Origin: Candidatus Endomicrobium macrotermitis
GTDB lineage: Bacteria > Elusimicrobiota > Endomicrobiia > Endomicrobiales > Endomicrobiaceae
DNA: 61,280 nucleotides
NCBI GenBank assembly: GCA_031271405.1
Contig: JAISVT010000051.1
Location: 1-61,280, forward strand
Reading direction: 5' to 3'
Made by a program: the position numbers and the translations under genes
Shown here: piece by piece, positions 1 through 8,916 of the stretch
How the letters are laid out: each line of letters starts with the position of its first letter
How positions within the stretch are numbered: position 1 is the stretch's first letter
Notes under the pieces: generated by a model
The model's input: only the letters and a program-made list of their open reading frames with translations
Told to the model about the DNA's origin: nothing
Databases searched by the model: none

Positions 1-2
1 CG

Positions 3-428
3 GAAGCTTTGTCTATGGCTCAGGCAAAGGGTTTGGATGTGGTGGAAATTTCGCCGCAGGCAAACCCGCCGGTATGCAAAATAGTCAACTTTTCCAAGTT
101 TAAGTACGAAACGGAAAAGAAAGAAAAAGAAGCCAGAAAAAAGCAAAAAATCTCGCATATTAAAGAAGTCAGAATAAGGCCCAGAATAGGCGAACACGAT
201 TTGGAAGTGAAAATAAAACATGCCAGAGAATTTATAGAAAAAGGCGATAAAGTGCAGCTTACCGCCATGTTTTCGGGCAGGGAGATGCAGCATAAAGATC
301 TCGGCATAAAAATAATGGACAGGATAAAAGACTCTTTGGCCGACATTGCCGAACCGGAAGGCAGAACGTCTTCAATGGGAACAAGAGTATTTTTAACTTT
401 GTCTCCAAAGAAAAAACTTACAAAATAA
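3..428 (+). CDS. infC: Translation initiation factor IF-3 (5' end outside window)
   Basis: IF-3 binds the 30S subunit, keeps it apart from 50S and checks start codon selection. The frame is open from base 3 and reads straight into the family motif around LDVVEISP and the following PPVCKI(V)..FSKFKYE, so the N-terminal part of the N domain lies upstream of the window. The basic linker ([11 protein letters not shown]) and the C domain ([20 protein letters not shown]) are all present. It heads the conserved infC-rpmI-rplT order. A TTG at 9 could be taken as a start but is only an internal codon. Confidence 0.95.
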   Translation, partial: EALSMAQAKGLDVVEISPQANPPVCKIVNFSKFKYETEKKEKEARKKQKISHIKEVRIRPRIGEHDLEVKIKHAREFIEKGDKVQLTAMFSGREMQHKDLGIKIMDRIKDSLADIAEPEGRTSSMGTRVFLTLSPKKKLTK

Positions 429-450
429 AATAAATATCGGAGGATTTGCG

Positions 451-651
451 ATGCCTAAAATGAAAACGCACAGCGGTGCGAAAAAACGCTTTAAAGTTAC
501 GGGTTCGGGAAAAGTCAAATATAAAAAGCCCGGACAAAGACATTTGCTTACCGGAGATTCCGGAAACCAAAACAGAAAATCCAGAAAAGCCTCAATAGTC
601 GATAAGGCTGACATGAATGCAATGAAGAAGTTTTTGCCGTACAATTTCTAA
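451..651 (+). CDS. rpmI: 50S ribosomal protein L35
   Basis: Small basic component of the large ribosomal subunit, 66 residues, the normal family length. The start [20 protein letters not shown] and the internal KPGQRHLLT segment are typical of L35. A strong GGAGG Shine-Dalgarno sits at 439-443, eight bases before the ATG. It follows infC by 22 bases and precedes rplT by 40, which is the usual ribosomal cluster order. In several bacteria this cluster is autoregulated by L20 through the leader upstream of rpmI; the short gap here shows no obvious structure for that. Confidence 0.97.
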   Translation: MPKMKTHSGAKKRFKVTGSGKVKYKKPGQRHLLTGDSGNQNRKSRKASIVDKADMNAMKKFLPYNF

Positions 652-691
652 AGAAAAATTAACATAAATCCTAGAAGGGGTAAAGTATAAA

Positions 692-1039
692 ATGCGTACG
701 AAAAGTGCAGTATATACCAGACAAAGAAAGAAAAAATATTTAAGAATAGCAAAAGGCTCTTACGCCACGAAGAAAAACCGCTGGAGAATGGTAATGCAGC
801 AGGTTGAGAGATCCCTCAACTATGCGTATGTCGGCAGAAAAGACAATAAAGCCAACTTCAGGACTCTCTGGATAATCCGTTTGAACGCGGCGGTAAGGGA
901 AGAAGGAATGTCGTATAACAGATTTATTTCAGGCCTTAAAAAGGCCAATGTTGCCATCGACAGAAAAATGCTTGCGGATATTGCGGTAAATGACAGCGCT
1001 TCTTTCAAACAGCTTGTCGAAACGGCTAAATCTGCATAA
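692..1039 (+). CDS. rplT: 50S ribosomal protein L20
   Basis: L20 binds 23S rRNA early in large-subunit assembly and, in other bacteria, represses its own operon. The product is 115 residues, close to the usual length, with the basic N-terminal tail (RQRKKKYLRIAKG, KKNRWRM) that threads into rRNA and the C-terminal globular domain (LWIIRLNAAVRE, SYNRFISGLKKA, DRKMLADIAV). An AAGGGG ribosome binding site lies 5' of the ATG. It is the last of the three translation genes and is followed after nine bases by a potassium transporter gene. Confidence 0.97.
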   Translation: MRTKSAVYTRQRKKKYLRIAKGSYATKKNRWRMVMQQVERSLNYAYVGRKDNKANFRTLWIIRLNAAVREEGMSYNRFISGLKKANVAIDRKMLADIAVNDSASFKQLVETAKSA

Positions 1040-1048
1040 AAATAATAA

Positions 1049-2377
1049 ATGAATTATTCGCCGGCAAAAACGTTAATACTGTTTTTTCTTGCTCTTATAA
1101 CCGCGGGAACGGCATTATTGCTGCTGCCTGTTTCAAGAAATCCGGGGTTTGATTTTTCCGTATTGACGTGTTTGTTTACTTCCGTTTCGGCGGTAAGCGT
1201 AACCGGCCTTTCGGTCGTTTCCATCGGCGAATATTTTTCTCTTTTCGGGCAGATTGTAATCCTGTTTTTGATGCAGATAGGCGGTTTGGGGTATATGTTT
1301 GTTTCGACCGCCGCCACTTTGCTCATAGGCAAAATGGCTTTGAAAGACAGGCGCATGATGCAGGAAATTTTCGACATTTCGTCTTTCAGCGATTTGAAAA
1401 GGCTCCTTTATAAAGCGATGTTTTTCATATTTGCCATAGAGTTTGCCGGAACCGTGATTCTTACGGCGTTTTTTGCGGGGCATTTTTCTTTTCTGAAATC
1501 TTTTTATCTGGGAATATTTCATTCCGTCTCGGCTTTTTGCAGCGGCGGCTTCAGTTTGTTCTCTGACAGTCTGACAGGCTATGCCTCATCTCCGGTTTTG
1601 CTTTATACGATGTCGCTGCTTATGCTGCTCGGCGGTTTGGGATTCTTTGTAATTGTGGATTTATACGATACTTATAAGTATAAGCGGCTGCACTTATCGA
1701 CAAATACGAAAGTTATTCTCTTGGTTTACGCCTCAATCATCGTTTTCGGTTTCGTATTTTTCTTTTTGTCCGAAAAAATGTACGTTTCCGGTCTTTTGAA
1801 TAATACGGGCATTTTTGAAGCCGTCAATAATTCCCTGTTTCAGGCTATAAGCGCGTGTACTGCCGGTTTTAATTCCGTTCCTACCGAACAGTTTAACGAC
1901 TTTACCAAAGCGGTTCTGTCTTTTCTTATGTCCATAGGAGCCGCTCCTGGCAGCACGGCGGGCGGTCTTAAGGTCACCACGCTCGCGCTTGTTTTTGTTT
2001 TTGTCAGAAGCACTATCGAATCTCAGGAAGATTATGTCATTTTCAAAAGAAGAATTCCCTGGGACTTGGTAAAGAAAGCGCTGGCGATCTTTATAATATA
2101 TTTTGCGGCAATGGCGCTTTTTTCTGCCGCTCTCGTTATGATTGAAACGTCCGCAGCGCATGCCATAGATGTTGTTTTTGAGGCAGTGTCCGCTTTCGGC
2201 ACTCTGGGTTTATCCGCGGGCATTACGCCTATGCTGTCGTCTTTGGGCAAAATTATTGTCATAGCGGCTATGGTGATCGGGCGAATCGGAATTTTGACGG
2301 TTTTGATTTTAATGGCTACTTCTGCCGTGGGAAAAAAGAATATAAAGTATCCTGAAGCAAGAATACTTGTAGGGTAG
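1049..2377 (+). CDS. Trk/Ktr-type potassium uptake channel subunit
   Basis: Membrane subunit of a potassium uptake system of the SKT superfamily (TrkH/KtrB). The 442-residue product is strongly hydrophobic and shows the four pore-loop repeats with their filter glycines: SVTGLSVV near residue 50, FCSGGFSLF, CTAGFNSV and FGTLGLSAG. The length is nearer KtrB than the longer TrkH. The cognate RCK regulatory subunit lies immediately downstream, so the two should form one transporter at the inner membrane. No good Shine-Dalgarno is seen before the ATG, which lies nine bases after rplT. KtrB and TrkH cannot be separated by eye, so no symbol is given. Confidence 0.9.
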   Translation: MNYSPAKTLILFFLALITAGTALLLLPVSRNPGFDFSVLTCLFTSVSAVSVTGLSVVSIGEYFSLFGQIVILFLMQIGGLGYMFVSTAATLLIGKMALKDRRMMQEIFDISSFSDLKRLLYKAMFFIFAIEFAGTVILTAFFAGHFSFLKSFYLGIFHSVSAFCSGGFSLFSDSLTGYASSPVLLYTMSLLMLLGGLGFFVIVDLYDTYKYKRLHLSTNTKVILLVYASIIVFGFVFFFLSEKMYVSGLLNNTGIFEAVNNSLFQAISACTAGFNSVPTEQFNDFTKAVLSFLMSIGAAPGSTAGGLKVTTLALVFVFVRSTIESQEDYVIFKRRIPWDLVKKALAIFIIYFAAMALFSAALVMIETSAAHAIDVVFEAVSAFGTLGLSAGITPMLSSLGKIIVIAAMVIGRIGILTVLILMATSAVGKKNIKYPEARILVG

Positions 2378-2381
2378 CGGG

Positions 2382-2447
2382 CAATTGTAAATTACGAATC
2401 AACGGCGAAAAAGTATCCCGTAAAGGCATGCGGTAAAAAATCGCCAT
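2382..2447. repeat. Dispersed intergenic repeat, one-armed copy
   Basis: This gap holds the left arm of the dispersed element seen at several other places in the window: AATTGTAAATTACGAATC followed by the core AACGGCGAAAAAG. No matching right arm is present. The element ends just before the GAGGTG ribosome binding site of the downstream gene at 2448-2453. Confidence 0.5.
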
Positions 2448-2459
2448 GAGGTGTAAAAT

Positions 2460-3161
2460 ATGAAAAAGAAACAATTCGGCGTTGTCGGGCTCGGTACTTT
2501 CGGCTATAACGTGGCTGTCGAACTTGCAAAAAAAGGCGTTCAGGTGCTTGCGCTGGATAATGACGCCGAAATAGTCAACAAAATAAGCGAACTTGTTACG
2601 CAGGCTTTGGTGGTTGACGCTACCGACGAAAAGGCCGTGCTTGACGCGGGAATCGCGGATTGCGACAGCGTCGTAATTGCCGTAGGCGGGATAGAGACCA
2701 GCATACTTGCGACGTTAATAGTGAAAGAACTTAAAGTTAAAAGCGTAATAGTAAAATGCACAAGTTTGTGGCATTCCAAAGTCGCGGCGAAACTCGGAGC
2801 CGATACCGTGGTTTATCCGGAATTTGAAATGGCAAAAAAACTTGTAGACGGCATAATCACGCCGAATATTTTGGAACAGATAGAGCTTTCTAAAGACCAC
2901 AGCCTTGCGGAAATAGTCGTTCCTAAAGAATTTGTCGGGAAAACAATCAGGAATTCGGGAATCAAAAGCGGTTACGGCTTGAACATTATAGCCGTAAGAA
3001 AACAGATACCGATTGTAGACGACGACGGGCAGACCGACATAAAGGAAGAAGTCAACATGGTTCCGGGAGCCGACGACGAAATACACCAGGGGGACGTGCT
3101 TGTGGTTGTGGGTTCTAAGGACAGCCTTGAAAAATTTAAGAAGGTAAAGGAAGTTAAATGA
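2460..3161 (+). CDS. Potassium uptake regulatory subunit, RCK/TrkA family
   Basis: Cytoplasmic nucleotide-binding gating subunit for the potassium channel encoded upstream. Residues 1-125 form a Rossmann-type RCK_N (TrkA_N) domain, with the dinucleotide motif GLGTFGYNVA near residue 10 and the acidic end of beta 2 (LALDND). Residues 140-233 form a TrkA_C domain. At 233 residues with one RCK repeat it resembles KtrA rather than the duplicated E. coli TrkA. GAGGTG at 2448-2453 is the ribosome binding site. Its stop overlaps the start of the next gene by four bases, which suggests translational coupling. Confidence 0.92.
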   Translation: MKKKQFGVVGLGTFGYNVAVELAKKGVQVLALDNDAEIVNKISELVTQALVVDATDEKAVLDAGIADCDSVVIAVGGIETSILATLIVKELKVKSVIVKCTSLWHSKVAAKLGADTVVYPEFEMAKKLVDGIITPNILEQIELSKDHSLAEIVVPKEFVGKTIRNSGIKSGYGLNIIAVRKQIPIVDDDGQTDIKEEVNMVPGADDEIHQGDVLVVVGSKDSLEKFKKVKEVK

Positions 3162-3436
3162 GCGAAAAAGATATTAAAAACGAAACGGATCATATGGAAG
3201 TCGGCAAGTTTTATTTTGTAAACAACAAATACGACGAGGCCGTGGCCGAGTTTAAAAAAGTTTTGGAAGTAAATCCGAACAATTCCGAGGCTTATTATAA
3301 CATAGGTTTGATATACGAAACTTCAAACAATATCGACGAAGCGAAAAAAATGTATTCAAAAGCCCTGGCCATAAATCCCGACTACAAAACGGCAAGGGAA
3401 AAACTGAACAAACTTATAGGACTCGGAGATGAATAA
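3158..3436 (+). CDS. Small tetratricopeptide repeat protein
   Basis: A 92-residue soluble protein made almost entirely of two TPR motifs (VGKFYFVNNKYDEAVAEFKK and AYYNIGLIYETSNNIDEAKK) plus a capping helix. TPRs are protein-interaction modules, so no enzymatic function is implied. It overlaps the potassium channel regulator by four bases and pheS by eight, so it is translated in the same transcript. Nothing in the sequence says which neighbour it serves. Its start ATG lies in an ATGA overlap. Confidence 0.85.
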   Translation: MSEKDIKNETDHMEVGKFYFVNNKYDEAVAEFKKVLEVNPNNSEAYYNIGLIYETSNNIDEAKKMYSKALAINPDYKTAREKLNKLIGLGDE

Positions 3437-4448
3437 TATAGACCAGATTATTTCGGAAGCCCTGCAAAAAATAAATAATTCGGACCCGGGCGCTCTCGAA
3501 CTTTTAAAAACCGAATATTTCGGCAAAAACGGCGTTATCACGCAGATTCTGAAGTCTCTTTCGCAGTATCCGGCGGATGAAAAGAAAAAAATAGGCGCTG
3601 ACGCGAACAGGGCGAAGAACGCTATTGAAACCGCCATAGAGCAAAAAAAAGAACTTTTGAAAAAAGCCGTTCTTGACGAAAAAATGGCTAAGGAAAAAGA
3701 GGATTTTTCACAGATTTTTTATTTTCCTTTTTCAAAGGGCGGCATTCATCCGGTTTTAAAAACGATAGAAGACATAAGCTCTGTCTTCAAATCTCTTGGT
3801 TTTGTGGTAGCCGAAGGGCCCGAGATCGAAACAGACTGGTACAATTTTGAAGCTTTGAATATTCCGTCCGACCATCCCGCAAGGGACACTCAGGATACGT
3901 TTTATCTTGAGGGGATGAAAAATCTGCTCAGGACGCATACGTCTCCCGGCCAGATACACGTTATGGAAAAACAAAAACCCCCGGTACGGGTCATTGTTCC
4001 CGGAAGGGTTTACAGAAACGAGGCTTCCGACGCTTCGCATTCTTCGACGTTCCATCAGATAGAAGGACTGGCGGTTGACGAAAACATCACTTTTGCCGAT
4101 CTGAAAAGCGTTCTTGCCGAATTTATCCATAAATTTTTCGGCCCGGATTTGGACATACGTTTCAGACCGTCTCATTTTCAGTTTACCGAGCCTTCCGCGG
4201 AAATGGATATGCAGTGTTTTTTCTGCAAAGGAAAAGGGTGCAGGGTATGCAAAAATTCCGGCTGGATAGAAACTCTCGGTTGCGGAATGGTGCATCCCAA
4301 CGTATTAAAAGCCGTAAAGTGCGACCCTGAAAAATACTCGGGTTTCGCTTTCGGCATGGGCGTGGAAAGAATAACGATGCTGAAGTACGGAATAGACGAC
4401 ATACGTTTGTTTTACGAAAACGATTTGAGGTTTTTGAAACAGTTCTGA
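3429..4448 (+). CDS. pheS: Phenylalanine-tRNA ligase alpha subunit
   Basis: Catalytic subunit of the alpha2-beta2 enzyme that charges tRNA-Phe. The 339-residue product has the N-terminal coiled-coil tRNA arm (residues 1-85) and the class II catalytic core, with motif 2 around RVYRNEASDASHSSTFHQIEG and motif 3 near GMGVERITMLKYGI. A Cys cluster (CFFC...CRVC) precedes the ETLGCGMV segment; a similar Cys-rich loop occurs in many bacterial PheS. The start ATG overlaps the upstream TPR gene by eight bases. pheT follows after about 115 bases containing a repeat element. Confidence 0.97.
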   Translation: MNNIDQIISEALQKINNSDPGALELLKTEYFGKNGVITQILKSLSQYPADEKKKIGADANRAKNAIETAIEQKKELLKKAVLDEKMAKEKEDFSQIFYFPFSKGGIHPVLKTIEDISSVFKSLGFVVAEGPEIETDWYNFEALNIPSDHPARDTQDTFYLEGMKNLLRTHTSPGQIHVMEKQKPPVRVIVPGRVYRNEASDASHSSTFHQIEGLAVDENITFADLKSVLAEFIHKFFGPDLDIRFRPSHFQFTEPSAEMDMQCFFCKGKGCRVCKNSGWIETLGCGMVHPNVLKAVKCDPEKYSGFAFGMGVERITMLKYGIDDIRLFYENDLRFLKQF

Positions 4449-4552
4449 CGGCAATGAGGAATTAGGAGCCGGGAGTTAGCAATAAACGCCATAAGGCTTT
4501 GGCGCCGTTGCGAGGCGGCAAAGACGCCGAAGTAATCCGGAAAATAATATTA
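4449..4552. repeat. Repeat-like spacer between pheS and pheT
   Basis: The spacer contains GAGGAATTAGGAGCCGGGAGTTAG, a heptamer-like run resembling the (GTYAGGA)n copies near 50925 and 51063. It is followed by a GC-rich inverted repeat around 4500-4530 (GGCGCCGTTG ... GGCAAAGACGCC). The frame of pheT is open backwards through this element, which gives a false longer N-terminus. Confidence 0.45.
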
Positions 4553-4564
4553 AGGACTCAAAAA

Positions 4565-6925
4565 ATGAAAGTATCATATAATTGGCTTAAAAAGTTTGTC
4601 GATTTTGACTTATCGCCCGAAGCGCTTTGTTCCATGCTTACGTCCATAGGAGTCGAAACGTCGGTCGTTTCGGGAGGCGGCGCGTGGACGGATGTTATAA
4701 CCGCCAAAGTTTTAACCAAAGAAAAGCATCCCAACGCCGACAAACTTTCTTTATGTACGCTTACGGACGGCATAAATAATTATTCCGTGGTTTGCGGGGC
4801 CAAAAACGTGGAGGCGGGGCAGATCGTACCTCTTGCAAAAATAGGCGCGGTTTTACCCGGCGGTTTTCAGATAAAAAAATCAAAAATAAGAAATGTCGAA
4901 TCCGAAGGAATGATATGCTCCGAGCAGGAACTGGGCCTTAAAGAAAGTTCCGAAGGCATTCTGGTCTTGGATGAAAATACGGAAATAGGGGTTCCTCTTG
5001 AGAGAGTTTTAGAATCCGATTCGGTTTTAAACGTGGAAATAACCACAAACAGGGGCGACTGCCTGAGCCATTTGGGCGTAGCAAGGGAAATAGGGGCAAA
5101 ACTTAAAAAAACTCCTCTTTTGCCGGCCGTAAAAACCCTGGACGTTGCGGAATTAAGCATTGTCAAAGTAGAGTCGGATTTATGCCCCCGCTACATAGGA
5201 GCGGTAATATCCGGAGTGAAAGTCGGCCCTTCGCCGAAATGGATGTCTGACGCGCTTGAAAAGTGCGGGGTAAGATCGATAAATAATATTGTAGATATCA
5301 CAAATTACGTTATGCTTGAACTCGGTCATCCGCTTCACGCTTTCGATATGTCGAAACTCTCTTCTAAAAAAGTCATAGTAAGGACTGCATCGGAAAACGA
5401 GCCTATGACTGCTCTTGACGGGAAAACATATAAATTGGATGCCGAAATGCTTGTGATTGCCGACGAAGCAAAACCCGTCGCGATAGCCGGCGTCATGGGC
5501 GGCGAATATTCGGGCATTGACGAAAACACCGAAACGATTTTTTTGGAAAGCGCGATATTTAAGCCGTCTTCCGTGAGGAAAACGTCTAAAAAACTAAATC
5601 TTTCAAGCGATTCGTCCTACAGGTTTGAAAGAGGCGCGGCTTGGGATATAGCCGAACTCGCGTCTTGGCGCGCGGCAAATTTAATATATGACATTGCCGG
5701 CGGACGCATAGAGACCAGAGAAGACATCAAAACCGCGGAATACGAAAAGACTAATATAGCTTTAAGGGTTCCGAGGGTGTCGAAACTTTTGGGTTATACT
5801 GTCGAAGAAAACAGAATAGCCGAGATTTTAAGGTTTTTGGGCATAGATTTAAAATCCGGAGGAAAAGAGATAATAATCTGTTCGATTCCTTCCTGGCGCA
5901 ACGATATAAAAGAAGAAGTGGATTTAATCGAGGAAATCGCCCGCATATACGGATATGACAATATACCGAACCCTCACGGGCAGGCGCTTCGGATTTCAAC
6001 GAAAAGCAATTCGTTTTTTCCGGAAATTGTCTCGGATTTCAGATCTAAACTTTCGGGCCTCGGTTTTTGCGAAGCGTTAAATTACAGTTTTTCCGAAATC
6101 AAAGATCTTGAATTTTTCGGATTAAAATATTTCCATAAAATAGCTAATCCGATATCCAAAGAAAACGAAGTTTTAAGGCCGTCGCTGCTGCCTTCTTTGT
6201 ACAGAAACCTTATGCTTAACGCAAGCCAGGGGGCGGATAGGGTCGCATTGTTCGAATACGGCAAAATTTACGCGGAAAACGGCGAAAGAAAAACTTTTGC
6301 GGCAATAATGTACGGAAATGTGTGGCAGGAATGGTGGAAGTGGGCTGAAAAAAAGATAAATCCCAAATATGATTTTTACTTCGGCGGCGGGATAATAAGA
6401 AATATTCTTCCCGACGGTTTTACGATAACCGAGAACCTTTCCCCGAAAAGTTATTTTCATCCCGGAAAAACGGCCGCCGCCGTGTACAGGGGAAAACCTG
6501 CCGGGCAATTCGGGATTTTAAAGCCGTCTTTAAACGGCGATTTGAAAGACGATATTTTTTATTTTGAAATAGACATAGAGTCTCTTGAAAGCGTTTACGG
6601 CGGCGAAGTTTCTTTGTACGGGCATTATTCGAAATTTCCTTCGGTAAAAAGAGATATTTCGGTTACGGCGGACAAATCGCTTCAGTTTGCGAAAATCGAA
6701 AAAGCCGTGAAAAACGTCATGAAAACCGGAAATATTTTGAAAGAGTATTCGCTGTTTTCCGTATATGACGACGAGTCAAAACTCGGAGCCGGAAAAATAA
6801 GCTATTCTTTCAGGCTTACATACAGAAATAACGACAGGACTTTGACTGACGAAGAAGTCAATTCGGATATGAACGCCCTTCTTGAAAAACTTGACGGCGA
6901 ACTCTCCGTAAAGCTGAGAACCTGA
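4565..6925 (+). CDS. pheT: Phenylalanine-tRNA ligase beta subunit
   Basis: Beta subunit of phenylalanyl-tRNA synthetase, responsible for tRNA binding and editing. From the ATG at 4565 the product is 786 residues, the normal length. It shows the tRNA-binding EMAP-like domain (residues 40-150), the B3/B4 editing domain (including NIVDITNYVMLELGHPLHAFD), the B5 domain and a C-terminal FDX-ACB anticodon-binding domain (HYSKFPSVKRDISV). This start is preferred because MKVSYNWLKKFVD is the usual beginning and an AAGGA lies upstream. The open frame back to 4499 runs through repeat DNA and gives non-family residues. Confidence 0.97.
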   Translation: MKVSYNWLKKFVDFDLSPEALCSMLTSIGVETSVVSGGGAWTDVITAKVLTKEKHPNADKLSLCTLTDGINNYSVVCGAKNVEAGQIVPLAKIGAVLPGGFQIKKSKIRNVESEGMICSEQELGLKESSEGILVLDENTEIGVPLERVLESDSVLNVEITTNRGDCLSHLGVAREIGAKLKKTPLLPAVKTLDVAELSIVKVESDLCPRYIGAVISGVKVGPSPKWMSDALEKCGVRSINNIVDITNYVMLELGHPLHAFDMSKLSSKKVIVRTASENEPMTALDGKTYKLDAEMLVIADEAKPVAIAGVMGGEYSGIDENTETIFLESAIFKPSSVRKTSKKLNLSSDSSYRFERGAAWDIAELASWRAANLIYDIAGGRIETREDIKTAEYEKTNIALRVPRVSKLLGYTVEENRIAEILRFLGIDLKSGGKEIIICSIPSWRNDIKEEVDLIEEIARIYGYDNIPNPHGQALRISTKSNSFFPEIVSDFRSKLSGLGFCEALNYSFSEIKDLEFFGLKYFHKIANPISKENEVLRPSLLPSLYRNLMLNASQGADRVALFEYGKIYAENGERKTFAAIMYGNVWQEWWKWAEKKINPKYDFYFGGGIIRNILPDGFTITENLSPKSYFHPGKTAAAVYRGKPAGQFGILKPSLNGDLKDDIFYFEIDIESLESVYGGEVSLYGHYSKFPSVKRDISVTADKSLQFAKIEKAVKNVMKTGNILKEYSLFSVYDDESKLGAGKISYSFRLTYRNNDRTLTDEEVNSDMNALLEKLDGELSVKLRT

Positions 6926-6950
6926 CCGGAACGGGCACAAAAGCATAAAA

Positions 6951-6992
6951 AACAAGCCGCTGATTTTGAAAATACAGCGGCTTGTTTTTTTT
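6951..6992. terminator. Bidirectional rho-independent terminator
   Basis: A perfect 12-base stem AACAAGCCGCTG / CAGCGGCTTGTT with a 12-base loop at 6951-6986, followed by a T run on the plus strand and preceded by an A-rich stretch that is a U run on the minus transcript. It lies between the convergent pheT (+) and the TIGR03545-like gene (-), so it can end both. Confidence 0.92.
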
Positions 6993-7001
6993 ATATAGAG
7001 A

Positions 7002-8903
7002 TTACTTTTTTAGAAGATTTGACGGTATGAGCGCGGCTGCGGCTTGCTTTTTCAGTTCGTTTTCTTTTTTTGATATTAAGCCTTTTATATCGTCAGTCTG
7101 TTTTTTAACGTCTTTAAGTTTAGCGTCAATTTCTTTTTGGAGTTTTGCCTTGTACTTATCGGCTTCGGACTGTAAAACTTTCTTTTGGCTTTCCACATAC
7201 AGAGTGATTTCTTTTTTTATCGTTTCTTTTACGTCGCCTATAGCCGCTTTTAAGATATTGTTGAATCGCCGTCCTAAAATTGTATCGATATCCGAAGAAA
7301 ACGCCAAATTCAAGCCGCTTTTTTCCAATATGTCTATTTTAGCGCTGACTTTTATTTCGTTTATGCCCTGCCACAGAGAGCCGGCATATTTCGATATGTT
7401 TTTATCCGCCTCGGGAAATTCTTTTGCGCCGCCGTATATCAGGCCGTAAATGTACAAATCCGATTTTGCGGAAAAATCGCTTCCTTTTAACGTAAACTCA
7501 GCGGTTGCCGAAGACTTTGCCTGCTCAAGCGAAGGGGTATAATCCGTTTCGGGAATGCCGAACCTTGCGGCGTCGGTACAGTTTATGGCAAATGCTATAG
7601 TATCTTCGGCAATACCGGTAAGCCTGTCGAATTTGCCGGATAAACCGATTTTTTGGCCGGCATCGTCTCCGGTAATTTCAAACGTCGTATTGCGCCCCGT
7701 AAGTTTTTGGTCGGAAGTTATGTTTTTGACGGATCCTTTAAACGCCAGCGGAACGTTTTCTTTGCCTTCTCCTCCGGTAGTGCCGCTGACGGATATATTT
7801 TCTATCAGCAATGACGGAAGCCCGCGCTTTAGGGGATAAATAACGTCTCTGCCTTTCATTCTCTCTTTCACTTCCGTTTTATTTTCGTCTTCTTTGCTTT
7901 TTTCAGGCATATATTTCCTGATAAACTCCATATAATAAAGAACTTTGCCTGCCCTGTTGACCCATGCGTCGCCGAAAAGCATTCTGCTTATGTTTTTGAA
8001 ATCAAGATTCGGGATTGAAAGTTTCGAGCAAATCGAGTCTACGTCCTGGTTTATAAGAGAAGAAATGTCTTTAAACATATTTTTTTGGTTTGTTATGTCT
8101 TTTGCGATGCTTGTCTGAACTGCCTTTAAATCGTTATAAGTTTTTTCAAGCTCTTTTCTTCCCGCGTCCAGATCCTGCAGATTTTTTTTAAGATTTGCCG
8201 CGTCTGCCGCCGTTTTTATGCTTGTCCCGGATATTTTTTCAGCCGCGGTTTTCATTGCGTTTATTTGCGTCTGAACGTCTATGGAATTTATCGTTTTTGC
8301 GTAGGAATCGTATTTGCCCATAATATCCACATAAGACGTCTGGATCTTGGAAACGGAGCGGATTCCCGCCATATCTACGACGCTTTGAGGGGAGAAATCT
8401 TTGATTTGTTTTTGTATTTCGTCGAATTTTTTTACTCCCGGAAAAGAGTTGAATTCCGCGATTGTCTGCTTTTGGGCTTCTTTTATGGTTTTTTCAAGAA
8501 AGTTTTCTTCGCGCGGATTTTTATCTTTTTTCTTTTTCGCGGGCAGCTTATTGGAGGTTTTTCTTGCGGTGTCCCATTTTAGCCCGTCTATGCTCATATT
8601 GTCTATTATGACCTTTTTTGAAAGAAGGGGAATAAACCGCGCTTTGAAATTTATATTGTCTATATCCAGAAAGTTTTTGAATTCGTTGTCTTTGTCGCCT
8701 ATTTTTAAAGCGTCGATGTTTAAGGAAAAATTCGTAAATTTGGTTTTCAGCGAACCTATTTCGACTTTGGCTCCGAACGCCGCTTCTCCCGCTGAAATAA
8801 AAGCTTTTTTAAGATAAACGTCTATATAAAAAATAAAAAAAACCGTTATCAACGCGGCTATTATCAGCGCCGGAATTACGAACGATGTCCTGAAAAATTT
8901 CAT
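7002..8903 (-). CDS. Large single-pass envelope protein, TIGR03545-like
   Basis: A 633-residue protein with one N-terminal membrane helix (residues 8-30) and a long soluble remainder. The opening after the helix (an AFGAKVEIGSL...NIDALKIGD pattern) is AsmA-like. It is followed by long helical, coiled-coil-prone Lys/Glu-rich stretches (around 120-270 and 560-630). This layout and the adjacent DUF2062-type partner match my memory of the uncharacterised pair TIGR03545/TIGR03546. A role in envelope lipid or protein transport is only a guess from the AsmA resemblance. It is separated from the upstream partner by 13 bases and ends ten bases before the terminator. Confidence 0.75.
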   Translation of the reverse strand: MKFFRTSFVIPALIIAALITVFFIFYIDVYLKKAFISAGEAAFGAKVEIGSLKTKFTNFSLNIDALKIGDKDNEFKNFLDIDNINFKARFIPLLSKKVIIDNMSIDGLKWDTARKTSNKLPAKKKKDKNPREENFLEKTIKEAQKQTIAEFNSFPGVKKFDEIQKQIKDFSPQSVVDMAGIRSVSKIQTSYVDIMGKYDSYAKTINSIDVQTQINAMKTAAEKISGTSIKTAADAANLKKNLQDLDAGRKELEKTYNDLKAVQTSIAKDITNQKNMFKDISSLINQDVDSICSKLSIPNLDFKNISRMLFGDAWVNRAGKVLYYMEFIRKYMPEKSKEDENKTEVKERMKGRDVIYPLKRGLPSLLIENISVSGTTGGEGKENVPLAFKGSVKNITSDQKLTGRNTTFEITGDDAGQKIGLSGKFDRLTGIAEDTIAFAINCTDAARFGIPETDYTPSLEQAKSSATAEFTLKGSDFSAKSDLYIYGLIYGGAKEFPEADKNISKYAGSLWQGINEIKVSAKIDILEKSGLNLAFSSDIDTILGRRFNNILKAAIGDVKETIKKEITLYVESQKKVLQSEADKYKAKLQKEIDAKLKDVKKQTDDIKGLISKKENELKKQAAAALIPSNLLKK

Positions 8904-8916
8904 TTTAGGGTCTCCG

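Noticed and set aside
3158-4565. T-box leader for pheS/pheT
   Set aside because: The genes upstream overlap pheS, so there is no room for a leader, and no T-box sequence occurs before pheT.
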